A DNA stretch of 64,000 nt from Acheta domesticus (lineage: Eukaryota > Arthropoda > Insecta > Orthoptera > Gryllidae), in NCBI GenBank assembly GCA_031308135.1, contig JAHLJT010000631.1, forward strand, positions 213,789,065 to 213,853,064, in the 5' to 3' direction. The notes beneath the pieces are model-generated. The model worked only from the letters and a program-made list of their open reading frames with translations, did no database searches and was not told the origin of the DNA. This document shows, one piece after another, positions 1-11,362 of this stretch. The position numbers were made by a program, and so were the translations under genes. Position 1 is the first letter of the stretch. Each line of letters begins with the position of its first letter.

Positions 1-639
1 GTAATGTTTCACACTCTATTTAGAAGTTAGAAAAAAAATGCTGTTTCGCTTACGAAAACAAGCACGAGAACCGTATTTCGCGCACGGCGTGTTAAAATAC
101 TATTTTGCTTCCAGCACACGCCCAGTGAAACGACAGAGCGAAACAAGTAGGTACCGAAACGACAGCAGACGTCAAGAAGCGGATCAGACGCTAAACCCTG
201 CTGTTTTGTAAAACAAAAAAATAAATAAAACAAAAACAAGAGCGATAAGGTGGAGAACGTGGAAAGGGAAGATGCTAGAGACGCCACAGTTTCGGAAGAG
301 GAGAAGTTGCGTGTGAAGAGCAACAGGGTGGAAGGTGTCGAAGCCGAACTTCGGAGTGCGGTCTGTGGGGGGGGGGGAGAACAGTAAACTGAGGCGCGGC
401 GTGGAACTGTCGTGAGTGGGCGTGGCGGGCGGGCTCGGTGTATGTATACGCAGCGCACGTTTGTCACAATACGCCGGACGCGCGAAACAAAAAAGAAAGG
501 GGACGAAAGAGTAATCTTACAGCGAGAGCAGGGATTTAAATATCGGAAAAGTGCGCGCTCTGAATTACAAGAGGGCGAGGGAGAGCGCGAAGCGTGCGCG
601 GGGCGCTGGATAGATCTCGGTACGGAACCGGCGGGCGGG
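1..639. other. No gene seen; GC-mixed flank of the G-rich tract
   Basis: A G run at 367-378 and CpG-rich sequence are present. No coding signature or splice-bounded exon was recognised. Confidence 0.5.
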
Positions 640-1015
640 GTCAGAGCGGTGGCGAGGGCGGGAGCGAGGGGCGAGGGCGAGGGCAAGGGGAGGATGAGGG
701 TGAGGGTGGAAGCGGGAGCGGGAGCGGGAACGAGGGCTGGAGCGGGGGCGAGGGCTGGAGCGGGGGCGAGGGCTGGAGCGGGGGCGAGGGCTGGAGCGGG
801 GGCGAGGGCTGGAACGGGGAAGAGCGGTCGCGGGGGAGAGGGCGAGGGCAAGGGGGCGACGGCGAGGGCAAGGGCGGGGCGAGGGCGATGGCGAGGGCAA
901 GGTCGAGGTCGAGGTCGAGGGCGAGGGCGAGGACGAGGGCGAGGGCGAGGGCGAGGGCGAGGGCGAGGGCGAGGGCAAGGGCGAGAGCGAGAGCCAGAAC
1001 GAGAGCGAGAGCGAA
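640..1015 (+). repeat. G-rich low-complexity tract (18-bp and 6-bp tandem units)
   Basis: Five tandem units of GCTGGAGCGGGGGCGAGG start at 736. (GAGGGC)n follows at about 922-975. The long open frames on both strands over this tract are purely compositional. Confidence 0.9.
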
Positions 1016-2170
1016 GCAGTGAACGGCAGGCAGGAGCAAAGGCATGGGCGGGGCTGATGAGGGTGAGGTAGTGGGTGAGGAAATAGTAGGGGGTGACGAG
1101 CAGGCGGGCCACAGCGGGGTGGCTGAGAGGCGCCGGAAAAACACTCAAGTGCTCTCGGCGTCGCCTGCTCCTCCTCCTCCTCGTGTTGTTATTCCAGAAG
1201 ATTCTTGCTGCACAAATAAACCTTCGTGAAAACAGAACGCTCCCGACTCCTTGTACGGACGTATCAGAAATTCATACTGTTCGCTTGCCGCTCGATAGCA
1301 CCTCTCTCCACTGTAGTTGAAGGCGCGACGGAATGGGTAGGGGGAGAGAAGGGTGTGTTTGTTGTCAGAGGCAGGTGGAGGAATGTAGAAGCAGTGACAT
1401 TTGGGAATTTCTGGCAGAATTCTGGAGAAGGTACAAGAACACACGTGGAATATATGGCACACAAAACACTGGATGAGCTTTGGCAGAGTAAATGATAATT
1501 ACATATCTTCGCAGGCGAGATAAAAATTTTAATTGTTTATACACAGGAAATGTTGAAGCAAGCAATAAAAAGGGAGCTCAAAAGCATGTCCCATTCGATA
1601 AAGTCGGCCAATGTGCGAGATGGAAAACATGAATAGGGTACATGGATAAGATGGGAAGGAATATGTACGTACATATGATTTAAGAAGTGGATGAAATAAA
1701 GGCAAGTCATGTAAATTACTGAGAAAGTGAAGTTATGAGACTAGTAGTTGTATCTTAACAGTCTTTAGGGAACGAGAAAAAGAGCACAATAGAGGAAATT
1801 ATATTTGAAAATGATGTGTGTTGATTAATAAAAGGAAATAAGATGACTTAAGAGAATAGGCATTGATCTGGAAAACACACTCAACTTCAAGATTATCAAT
1901 ATATTCTCTTTAACCTGCACTAAACCAATTAATTAACACAATTACTTTTAGATGTTGAAGATAGTTGTATTTTTATATTTGTTGAAGATAGCATCAATAA
2001 ATCAATAAATGTAAAATTTCTGCATTATAAATGTATATTTTTATCTCCTACGCCAATAAACACTGAAAGATATGAATTACATGATTTGTTGACTTACTAC
2101 GAAATAAATTACATAGCACAGAGTATTTTTTAATACGAAAAATCATTGAAATTTTTGAGGTGCAATAATA
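1016..2170. other. No gene seen; AT-rich beyond 1490
   Basis: Short frames only, with no family resemblance. A (CTC)n-like patch lies near 1168. Confidence 0.5.
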
Positions 2171-2171
2171 G

Positions 2172-2193
2172 TATTATTATTATTATTATTATT

Positions 2194-2232
<39 letters not shown>
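2172..2232. repeat. (TTA)n followed by (TAA)n microsatellite
   Basis: A TTA run switches to a TAA run at about 2196, giving a self-complementary microsatellite. Next to it (about 2282-2390) is a GGTAAAGGTAAAGGTATCCC element resembling an interspersed insect repeat. Confidence 0.85.
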
Positions 2233-2399
2233 TTATTACTGCAAGTAAGAATATTTTCGATGGCAGTTAAGCATAAGTACGGGTAAAGGTAAAGGTATCC
2301 CTGTGCAATTGCACATTGGCCGTTGTGACCCACAGGGGAGGCGTAGGTAGGGCTCCACCTATTCGTCGCAGTCGGCACAAGCAGGAGGTTATGTGGCAA

Positions 2400-2850
2400 G
2401 CACGACGCTCCGACCGCTTGCAATTTTGAATACGAAATTTTCAATAAAATGCAATTTCAAAATATACATAAATGCAGATATTTCAACGAAAATAAAACTT
2501 GCACCATTTTTAAACGTCCTTTGCTCCATTCGAGGTCAAAGTTTAATTAAAAAATTTGAAGCAATTTTTTTTAGAAAACTTTGAAGTTTCATATAAAGTA
2601 TCCTTCAAAATCAAAACATATGTTTCAAACTGGCAGAGTCTTCAGTTCGATTAGATCGATTCGGGATTATCAGTTTTGGAGTTATCAACTGAATGGTATA
2701 GGAAAAAACTTTATTCATTTTTGTTATCAGGGCCCGACATGAGTTTTTCTGTCGAAAATTCGCCGATTTCCACCACAGTATTGCAATACTTTTTATTTAC
2801 TAAGTAAATGGTGTAAGGCAAGACAGTAAAATGTGTCATCAAAATATATC
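2400..2850 (+). repeat. Interspersed repeat family R (member)
   Basis: Contains GATTCGGGATTATCAGTTTT, a GGGCCCGACATGAGTTTTTC segment and GAAAATTCGCCGATTTCCAC, shared in order with members near 36.6, 40.2, 46.9, 60.3 and 63.3 kb. No coding capacity seen. Confidence 0.55.
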
Positions 2851-3289
2851 ACCTTAAAAGGTATGAACTGACAAGAATGTATTGGTTGTACATTTATCCT
2901 GGAAATATTATTTTCTATAACATGAAAATGGGATTATTTTGGTTTATAAAAAAACTGAAGAAAATATGTTACAGTAACAACAATTTGTTAGCAAATGACG
3001 AAATTAATTTTTGTTCTCATTTTAATAGGCAGCATTATCAGAAAAATATTTCCCAAATAATCAAGAATCGAACAATTAAAATGGTTTCACAATAACAGAA
3101 AGTCGTCCACGTGCCTTTATATTTACGAAACTTTTAATGACTAATATCGAGCTAACAAGAGTCGTTGAGAACGTTCTACGTCTCTCAAAGGAGAGACAAT
3201 AAACAGCACGAGAGTAAGAGAGAAAAGCACGCAAAGGCGGAAAGTGGGGAGGAGATGCCGCCCTTGCAGCACGCCGGTGGGAGCGGCGA

Positions 3290-3480
3290 CGTGGAATGGC
3301 GGCAGAGAGAGAGAGAGGGGAGAAGGAGAGAAATGGAGAGGAGAGGAGGAGAGAAGGAAGAGAGAGAAAGGGGGGAGAGAGAGAAAGACGCCGAGGGGTG
3401 CGACAAGGCCAGAAGTGGTCACAGGGTGGAGAGAGCGGCGTGGAAAGGCGAGAGAGGGAGTGAGAGAGGGAGAGAGTGAT
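3290..3480 (+). repeat. GA-rich low-complexity tract
   Basis: GAGAGAGA and AGGAGA runs over about 190 bases. The surrounding 3141-3700 is purine-rich and generates long meaningless frames on both strands. Confidence 0.85.
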
Positions 3481-3699
3481 GTAGTCAAAGGGTCGGTGAG
3501 GGAAAGCGGCGACGTGACGAAGGGCGAAGGAGGAGTGGGCGGGGCTCTGTGCAGTTCTGCGCGCATCGTAAGTAACGAGAAAGCGGAACGCTCGTGCGAC
3601 ACAGCGAGCAAGCGACGGCGGCGGCTGCTGCTTCTAAAGCGAAAAACGAAGAAGAGGAGCGAGAAGAGGGACGCCTCCCGGCGATTTCGCAATTTTTTC

Positions 3700-6600
3700 T
3701 AGTCGCGCAGCTTCCGGGAGCGTGACCAAAAAAGGAGAGAATTTAAACCTGACTCAAAACGTATTCTAAATATCGGTCTTTTAAGGCAGAAGACACATCG
3801 TAGTTACAAACATGTCTCATTTGTTCGCTAACATTCTGTAAATTGAAAATAAAGCACCCAAAACGCTATTTAAGTCACAGTCAAACAAAGGTAGGAGTAT
3901 TTTCGTGATACGTTACAACCTTCAACACGATACTAGGTTTTGCTTTTTTGTCCAAAATTTCTAAATACCTAACTGTAAAATTATCGATGTTGTCTCATTA
4001 CCCTATATTTACATTGTATCTTATTATTTAAGAAAATTATTTGAGGGTTCACCGAAGTAATTCGTTATTTCAAATTATTCAAATGTAATATAATCATGAA
4101 AACAAAATGAAAACATCTTTTTAGTTGCTAGGCAAGATATAAACTTAACGTTTCACACAATTTTTGTAGATCAAAAGTATAATGTACTACTGAATTTTAT
4201 ATAATTTGCACCTGGAAATGTACATCTAATTTAATTTCCTTAATGAAGATATTGAATTTACTCCATCTATCAAGACACGGTTGAAGCTCTGAATAACAAA
4301 TGTATCAGAATAAATACTGGGTAAGAGCTGTCTGTTCTGGAGACCGGTCGATTGAGGAAGAGTTGCTTTTAAGGACTGAGAAATCCATAGCTTACTGCTA
4401 AATGTAGGGAAAGCCTTCACTTCTTTGAAATGAAGAGGATACGAACTGAATAAACATAACGTAGTATTCGTGCATCAGGATATTCAAACAACGAACATGT
4501 ATATTACTTTCCTTCAGTGCACTTAGTGGGCCTTAGAGGCTCGGCGGTGTTTCTTAATACTCGTACTTTAACTATTTCCCCTTTCGCTTTACAGGTGTGT
4601 TGTTTCATGATATCTTCTGTTGTTACGCTTCTTTTCTTATGGCAAAAGATGGTCTAATAAGCCATGAGAATTTTCCATATTTTTCCATTTTTCTGGAGGT
4701 AGTCTTCATTCTCACTAAGTGAGCCACCGAGGATCGGTAGTCTTTTATCTTCATGGATCTTTTATCACATAAGAGACACATTTGTGTCGTTGGAATCTAT
4801 ACCCAATCATTTAACACTTCTTTATTTACTTGTATTAGCAAAATAAACTGTTGGAAAGAATAGATTACCTTGTTGTAAACTATCTGGGCTCAAAAACAGT
4901 AAAGAAGTAGGCAAAGCCATTACTCTATGGATATAGCTGATAGCTTACGTTCGTACCACTGGCTGAATTTTTAATGGCGAAGAAACTAGCATTGCATGGA
5001 ACACTGCGATCTAACAAGCCATCCATCTGAAGATTATATTGGTAGTGAGATTATTTATTGGAAGTGAGATTATACTGAGAGATTATATTGGTAGTGACTT
5101 ATGTTCTAATAATTTTGGACACCATGGAAATCTTACAATTTTATCACACAAGCTCAAAAAGACCAAAATTATTTACCTTCTTAGAACAAAGCACAGGGCA
5201 AAGAAAATAGTAACGAGAAAAACCAGCAATAATTCTGAAATAAAACAAGGAATGAGATTGACCTCATGGATCAAATGGTCAATGATTACTCATCACGAAG
5301 ACAAATTCTCCGATGGCCAATGAGGATATTTTATAGCATTTTTGACGTTGCTGTTTTATATGCATACATAAGATTTATTAAAATGATTCAAGACTCTCAG
5401 CATGTCAGTGGGGCAATGCGTATAACAACTGGCAGAAGAATTACCTGGTGCTAATACGAAAACAAGAGTAAGAAAACCTTACTGTCTATAAAAGAACTCT
5501 AAATGATCTTCAAGATTCATAGGAACACAAGTTCGTAAATCCCAGAGAGATCATCTCTAAAGGGATGAGATAAGATGAATATTTTCAAATATTAAAATAA
5601 TAGGAAAATTATAATACAATTTTTCGATTTACGTTGTTACTTCCTTTCCAGATGCCATTTATATCCCTGCAAAAATGACTGAAAAGCAAACTCACTTTGC
5701 TTCAAGTGCAAAAACAATGTTTGCAATGAACATTACAAACCCTGAATAAGCTATAACAGCAAATGAATGATATAAAATTTCTTATTATGAGTTAAAAGTT
5801 TAAAACACAAATTTATTTAATAATAAAAAACTCATTCCATTCATTACTTCTTCATTCTGGCCCCAAACCAGTGTTTTATTCCGACAGAGCTTCTAAGGTT
5901 CATTAAATGGAAAGTCGCAAAATCCGAGCTCGATTCACCGAACGATTCACAGAGCGGACACTACATTTGTTTGAAACATTGTTCTTCCGAGAATAACTTT
6001 AAATGACGCGTTTTGTGTACTAGTTTATCCCTTTTCCAACTACATTAAACGATGCACTATTGTATACTTTATATAGACGGTGAATGCGGGTGGATGCGTT
6101 AGCGTGGGAGCGTGGATTGGCGTGAGGGGAGATTTGGGGGCGCGTGGGGGGGGGCGGAGGGGCGCAGAGGCAGCTGTCAGTGGCAGAAACGGCGCGTCGC
6201 AGCCTCATTACCCCCCGCGATAGCCCCTGCTTCCAGCGCATTCCTCGTGCTCGACCTGGCAACGGACGGGCGAAAGAATATCACCAGACTGCACTCTTTC
6301 ATCTGTTTATAATACTAAAAAGCGTTTATAAACTCAGCAGAAATGATTTTACCCATTTACCTGTTTCTAATTTGTAAACACGATTATTTCATTTTCGATC
6401 AAGGGTGAACAATACTTGACTTCGAAACTCTCGCGTTAAACGCAATGCTCTTTGAGTTATAAACCCTTTATAAGAGTTACTTTTTTTACAAGTGAGTAAA
6501 ATAGGCCATTGTGTGCAAGTTATTTGTTTATTCACAAACGCTTTAGCAGTGTGTGTGTGTGTGTGGGTGAATATCGACTAATTCAATAGCAATCATGGGG

Positions 6601-7689
6601 GATGCTACATTTGCCCTGAGTGGTCATTCAAAATAGGAAGTGGACGAATCGCAATGAGGACGATAGAAAAAATCCCCGAAAATATGAGAATTGAAAACGC
6701 TAAGCGTGCGGAAGACAAAGAAGATGAAAAAGGAGGAAAGGTAAAAGAAGAGGAAGTAAGAGGTAGAGGAAGCGAAGAAGAAAAAAGAAGAGAAAACGTT
6801 TTTATGTACTACGTTTCTTCCTGTTTGGTTAAAATAGTCTCAATATTTGATTCATATTGTTCTATATGGCAGCAACTTCTCTCGCGTTTGGGGTGACAGT
6901 TGATAGCTACTTTATTACTGCGCTGTACTAAAGAACCATTGCATCTACTCCAAACGCGCAAACAGCAAACACAGGCACACAAATGCGATCGGATAAGATA
7001 AATATTTTTTTACTATACCAGCAATATAAACGACCGTTTTCGCAAAAAATCATTTGTAAAAGGGTATTTTATGGCACACATTGTATTTTATGGCACGACC
7101 GTCCCGTTCGTTTTCACTGCCCGTTCTCACTATCTGTCCTCCCCGCCCGTCCTGCCCGGCCGTGCTGCCTGCCCGAGCTCCATATGTCATAATACCAACA
7201 TCTTATTTTGTCAACTGTTTATTGATATTTGTTATTAATAATTTTGTTTTGAATAATTAATTTCTTTTTAATAATTAACTTGTAGATAACAATTAATTTG
7301 CTCAAAATAATTAATTTGTTAATAACACTGTTCTACAAAAAATATTTTTTGCTATTTCTAGAGAAAAAAGTAGTGATTCTTATAGTAAATTCAATGATGA
7401 ATCCAAATCTGTTTTCAGTTTTTCTCTGTCAGGGATAGTTAAACCGGAATTCTAATTTTTATCTTTTGGTACTCCATATATGTAAACTTATGTTTCGAAA
7501 TTCAAGAAATCGCAATAAAATTATTTACAGTGATCTTGATGATTGATTTCAGTTACATACTCTAACTCTATCATTAAGAAAGCCAAGGAAGGTGCTGTCA
7601 GAGGCAATATTCATAAAAGAATTCACTTTGTAGCATGTATTTTAAAGGGAGGCATACAGAAAAAGAGAAAATGATACAAATGTGGCAAC
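3700..7689. other. No gene recognised
   Basis: AT-rich DNA with a GC-rich patch at 6090-6260 and a short (GT)n at 6550-6566. Short frames such as the lysine/glutamate-rich one at 6654 are compositional. Confidence 0.5.
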
Positions 7690-8860
7690 AACAATTTACA
7701 TATCTTATTTTTGTCTTTTGTAACGAGTGTCTTCCTTGTCTAGAATGATACTACAGCAATAGTCAGGCAACATTGTAGGCATCCACTTCCCTTCGTACCT
7801 TTTTTCCATCGTAGATATATCTTTAGGGAATCTCTTCGTGTTGGTACGAATCGTCGGTGCAACTCTCTGGGAAGACGTCAATATGAGAATCCATTAAATG
7901 TACTATTAAAGACATTTTGCAGCCACGTTATTGATAAGCTTTGATCATTTGATTCACTATTTCCTTGTAATTTTCAGCTCTTTTTCTTATAAGGACGTTT
8001 TCTGACACTTTCTTGAAACATTGTCATGTTCGCGCTTCTGCGTCAGTGAGGGATGTTTCAAAATTTTTATCTATCTGAAGTTCTCTGGTCTTAGGGCCTA
8101 AAACTACACCTTTTATCTTTGCTACTGAAAAACGAGGAAATTTGTCAGCAAGATACGTAAACACTTCACCAGTTGGATCCATCGTCTTTACAAATTGTTT
8201 AAATCGAATTTGATATGAAGAGGTGGTAGAAGGATATCTTCGCGAGCAACCAGACTTTGACGTTAGACATTTCTTTCACTTACTTTCCAATTTCGTTCCG
8301 GCCTTTTCTTTCTTATGTGGTGGGAATTTCCATCGCGACTATCCCACTCGCAAAGAAAAGAAACATATTTTGTGTAGCCTTGTTGCATGCCTAATAATAA
8401 TCCAATTACTTTGAAATCGCTACATACCTTTCATTTGTACTCAGTGCATATCATTTATTTGAAAATATTTTCTAAAATGAAACCGGAAGACTTTAAAGTG
8501 TGGCACTGGCCTTTGCGTGTAAGGTAGCTCCGGGTAAGCAATGTGTTTCTTTGACTTGTTTTTAAAACCGAATTTTCGTGACACAGAAATAACAGTCTGA
8601 TATATGGTCTTTTGATTTTCGCCATACCATAGGTACAGCAAATAACATGGTATTTTCTTTTCCTTTCCACCAATTAATTAATTTACAAGAAAAAGATGCG
8701 CAACATACTATTCCTGTTTCTTACAAATGTGAATTCTCCGTAGATATAGCAAATGTCGAGAGTATCTCGATAGGAGCGCCGACGAGACATTTTCTAGAAA
8801 AATCAAAATTATATCATAATAATCTTTAATACATTCTTTACAAGGACATTCTTATTTACT
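7690..8860 (-). pseudogene. Decayed copy of a repetitive arthropod protein of unknown function
   Basis: Minus-strand reading across many stops gives, in order, FKVIGLLLGMQQGYTKY, FLCEWDSRDGNSHH, ILLPPLHIKFDLNNL, YKEIVNQMIKAYQ and CKMSLIVHLMDSHIDVFPES. These segments recall a widespread repetitive insect protein whose copies read GYTK.CCFLCEWDSR, LLPPLHIKLG and GCNMSLK.HFLHSHLDFFPENLG. The match is from memory and no function is known to me. All segments are frameshifted, so this is an old relic. Confidence 0.6.
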
Positions 8861-10100
8861 CCTTGCTTTCTTATCAACTTACTTGTCACTTTCTGTAACA
8901 CCACGAAAAAAAACCAAAAAATTCACTTTAAACGTTCTCACACTTGAGTCTTCCTGACAGTGACAGTGAGGCTAGGTTTGAGTTAAGCAGTGTTTATGAA
9001 AGTATACAATCGAGAGAAGCGTATCAACATTTGAATACTAAAACATTTGACATAAATACAGGAGTCCATGTTGCAAAGTGTTATTTGCCAACTTTCCCTC
9101 AATTTACGGAAAATAATCCCTTTTTCGTGATATAAAATTTAAAATTACTGAAAAACTATTCCTGAACGCGACATTTTGATTTCAGATATGAACTTACCAT
9201 TGCAAATTCATAATGAATCACACACTTTTATCTCAAAAATAGAACCCTTTTAGAACAGTGTAATGATTAATTTTGGTTCTATAAATGTATGATGCTTCGT
9301 GCAAAAAATAATTCATCCAACTCGTTTACAATGTTACTCTATTGCATTCATCAAAATTTGAAGATGCGCCCCTAACATCACGTCACTAGTTTTCAAAACG
9401 TGTACTAATGGAATAAACCATAATATTATAAACTAGACTGTTGTTTTCTTAATGCGATAGGAATGTGAGCTTATCTGTTCTTCATGGTTCCCATAATATT
9501 CTTGCGTGTAGATGTTGAAAATGTTTTATTAAAACGATTAAATTTCGTCAAGATTTGAAAGAAGAAAATAAAGGAATTATAAATTAATGAATTATATATA
9601 TCTGTAAGTATTTTTACGGCATAGTATTTGTAAGTATTATTTTATTTAGTGTTCAACGATATTTAATGATACAAATAAAACTGTTAAGAACATTAATCAC
9701 CAATCAACACTACCCTGAATAATGTTTAGGCAAGAAAATATATTAAGTGGCGCAGTGTAAACAATAAGGATCGTTTTTCTACACGAAATTGATGCAGTTG
9801 TGATGTGTTAAAAGTTGAAATAAATCACCCGGAAATGTTACCAAAACATGCAAGAAATAGACCTGAATTGTGGGATATTTTGACAAAGAACAAACTAAGC
9901 TTTGGTGGAGTTCGGATCTTGATTCTTGAGGAGTTGGATTTACGTTCATTGAAATGTAGAACCGAACAAGGAAGAACATTCAAGAAACAATGCAGTTAAT
10001 GTTAATGTATTATAAAAAGTTCAAATGAAAGGAGTGTTAAAATAATACTTAATCGTGATTTCTTTTTATAGTGTGTAACTTACTTTTAATAATGGGAGGG

Positions 10101-10103
<3 letters not shown>
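8861..10103. other. No gene recognised
   Basis: AT-rich, with only sub-80-residue frames that show no domain or splice context. Confidence 0.5.
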
Positions 10104-10151
<48 letters not shown>

Positions 10152-11306
10152 AAACGAGTCGTTGATAGACTCTGCACAAGAATTGTAAAAAGAGAGAAAT
10201 AGAAATATAAGGGACAGGGATTCTTGTCCGGGAATGGGCTCCGGCTTTAATCATGCGTACACTGGAAATTGTGATTAACAGAATTTTCCTTTTATTACAC
10301 AAATAATTATTTTACAAATTGGTGGCCTTTAACGTTTATGTTAGCGTTCATTCTGTTCCATATCCTATGCTTAACTATATTTGGGGAAAAAACCTCGACA
10401 CAAAATCAACATTCTCCAAGGGCTAACTACCTTCCCTCCCTACCCTTCCCGCCGTTCTACCCGTGACACTCCAACCTGAATAGCGTCTCCATCTGCTCAC
10501 TCCTCCGCCGGGGAGCCGGCGCCGGGCGCCGCACTGCCGCGTTCTGGCCTCTTCGTACCGCCGGGGAGCCGGCGAAGGGGGAGGGAGTCCTGCGATGCCG
10601 CCCTGGTCGCTTGTTCCATCCGCTGCCTGCTGACGCGTCGTCCGCCGCCTTGCCCTTCGGGGAGGTTCGTTGCCTTCGGCCGCGTTCGGAAGACCGGGGG
10701 GCCCTCCGCCACCGTGGCCGGCTCTCACCCCACTCTCGGCCGTTGTAGTGCTTCTAACGTTTCTAAAACGTTGCTACTGCATCCGCCTGCGGATTTTAAC
10801 TTCGGCAGTAATTATCGTCGACTGTTCACCTAATTTACCATTAGTCAGGTCGATTGCGGATATGTACTGTTCCGTTTCTTCTCCTTATTCCATTCACACC
10901 ACGTGGATATAATTCACTGCAGGCTATACTCCACTACGATCTTATGGCCGCTTCGCCTTGTTTCCCTCCTTACACTGCACTTCCACATTCGTCACTCAAT
11001 TCCCTTAACCCAACACCTTCCCAGTTCTGTGGCGCAACACTTACGTGCATTCCTCTCTCCGATTAACAATCCGCATCGCTTCGCCCGTCTTTACCCGATG
11101 ACTAACTTTCCGCCACCCTTCGCACGTTCGTACTCTATGAACTTTTCTCCGCCACTGTCGCGCCTCGTGGCCGCTGTGGTGCTTCTCGCGAACCGACTCC
11201 GGTTCCTCGCACCCGACTCCGTGGTGTGCTGGCCACTGCCGCGCATTCCAAATTATTAATATGCGTCAGAACGCATTGTTATCACCTGAGTGATAACAAT
11301 TCGTTT

Positions 11307-11360
<54 letters not shown>
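10104..11360. repeat. 1.2-kb segment bounded by inverted TTGAAACGA/TCGTTTCAA next to (TA)n tracts
   Basis: (TA)n at about 10104-10149 is followed by TTGAAACGA. At the far end TCGTTTCAA is followed by (TA)n at about 11311-11360. The interior has a GC-rich block (10430-10740) and no credible gene. The mirror arrangement suggests an element inserted in a TA microsatellite, or one that carries TA tails. Confidence 0.55.

Positions 11361-11362
<2 letters not shown>

Noticed and set aside
27..1148. Long Pro/Arg and Ser/Pro-rich reading frames on both strands
   Set aside because: They cover a GC-rich tandem-repeat tract. All frames stay open because of composition, and no domain or splice pattern is present.
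3141..3702. 183-residue minus-strand and 152-residue plus-strand frames
   Set aside because: They are products of a GA-rich low-complexity tract that lacks stops. The residues are compositional (R/E/G or L/S/P).
10423..10728. GC-rich 101-residue minus-strand frame
   Set aside because: It lies inside the TA-bounded GC-rich block, has Arg/Gly/Pro bias and no homology signal.
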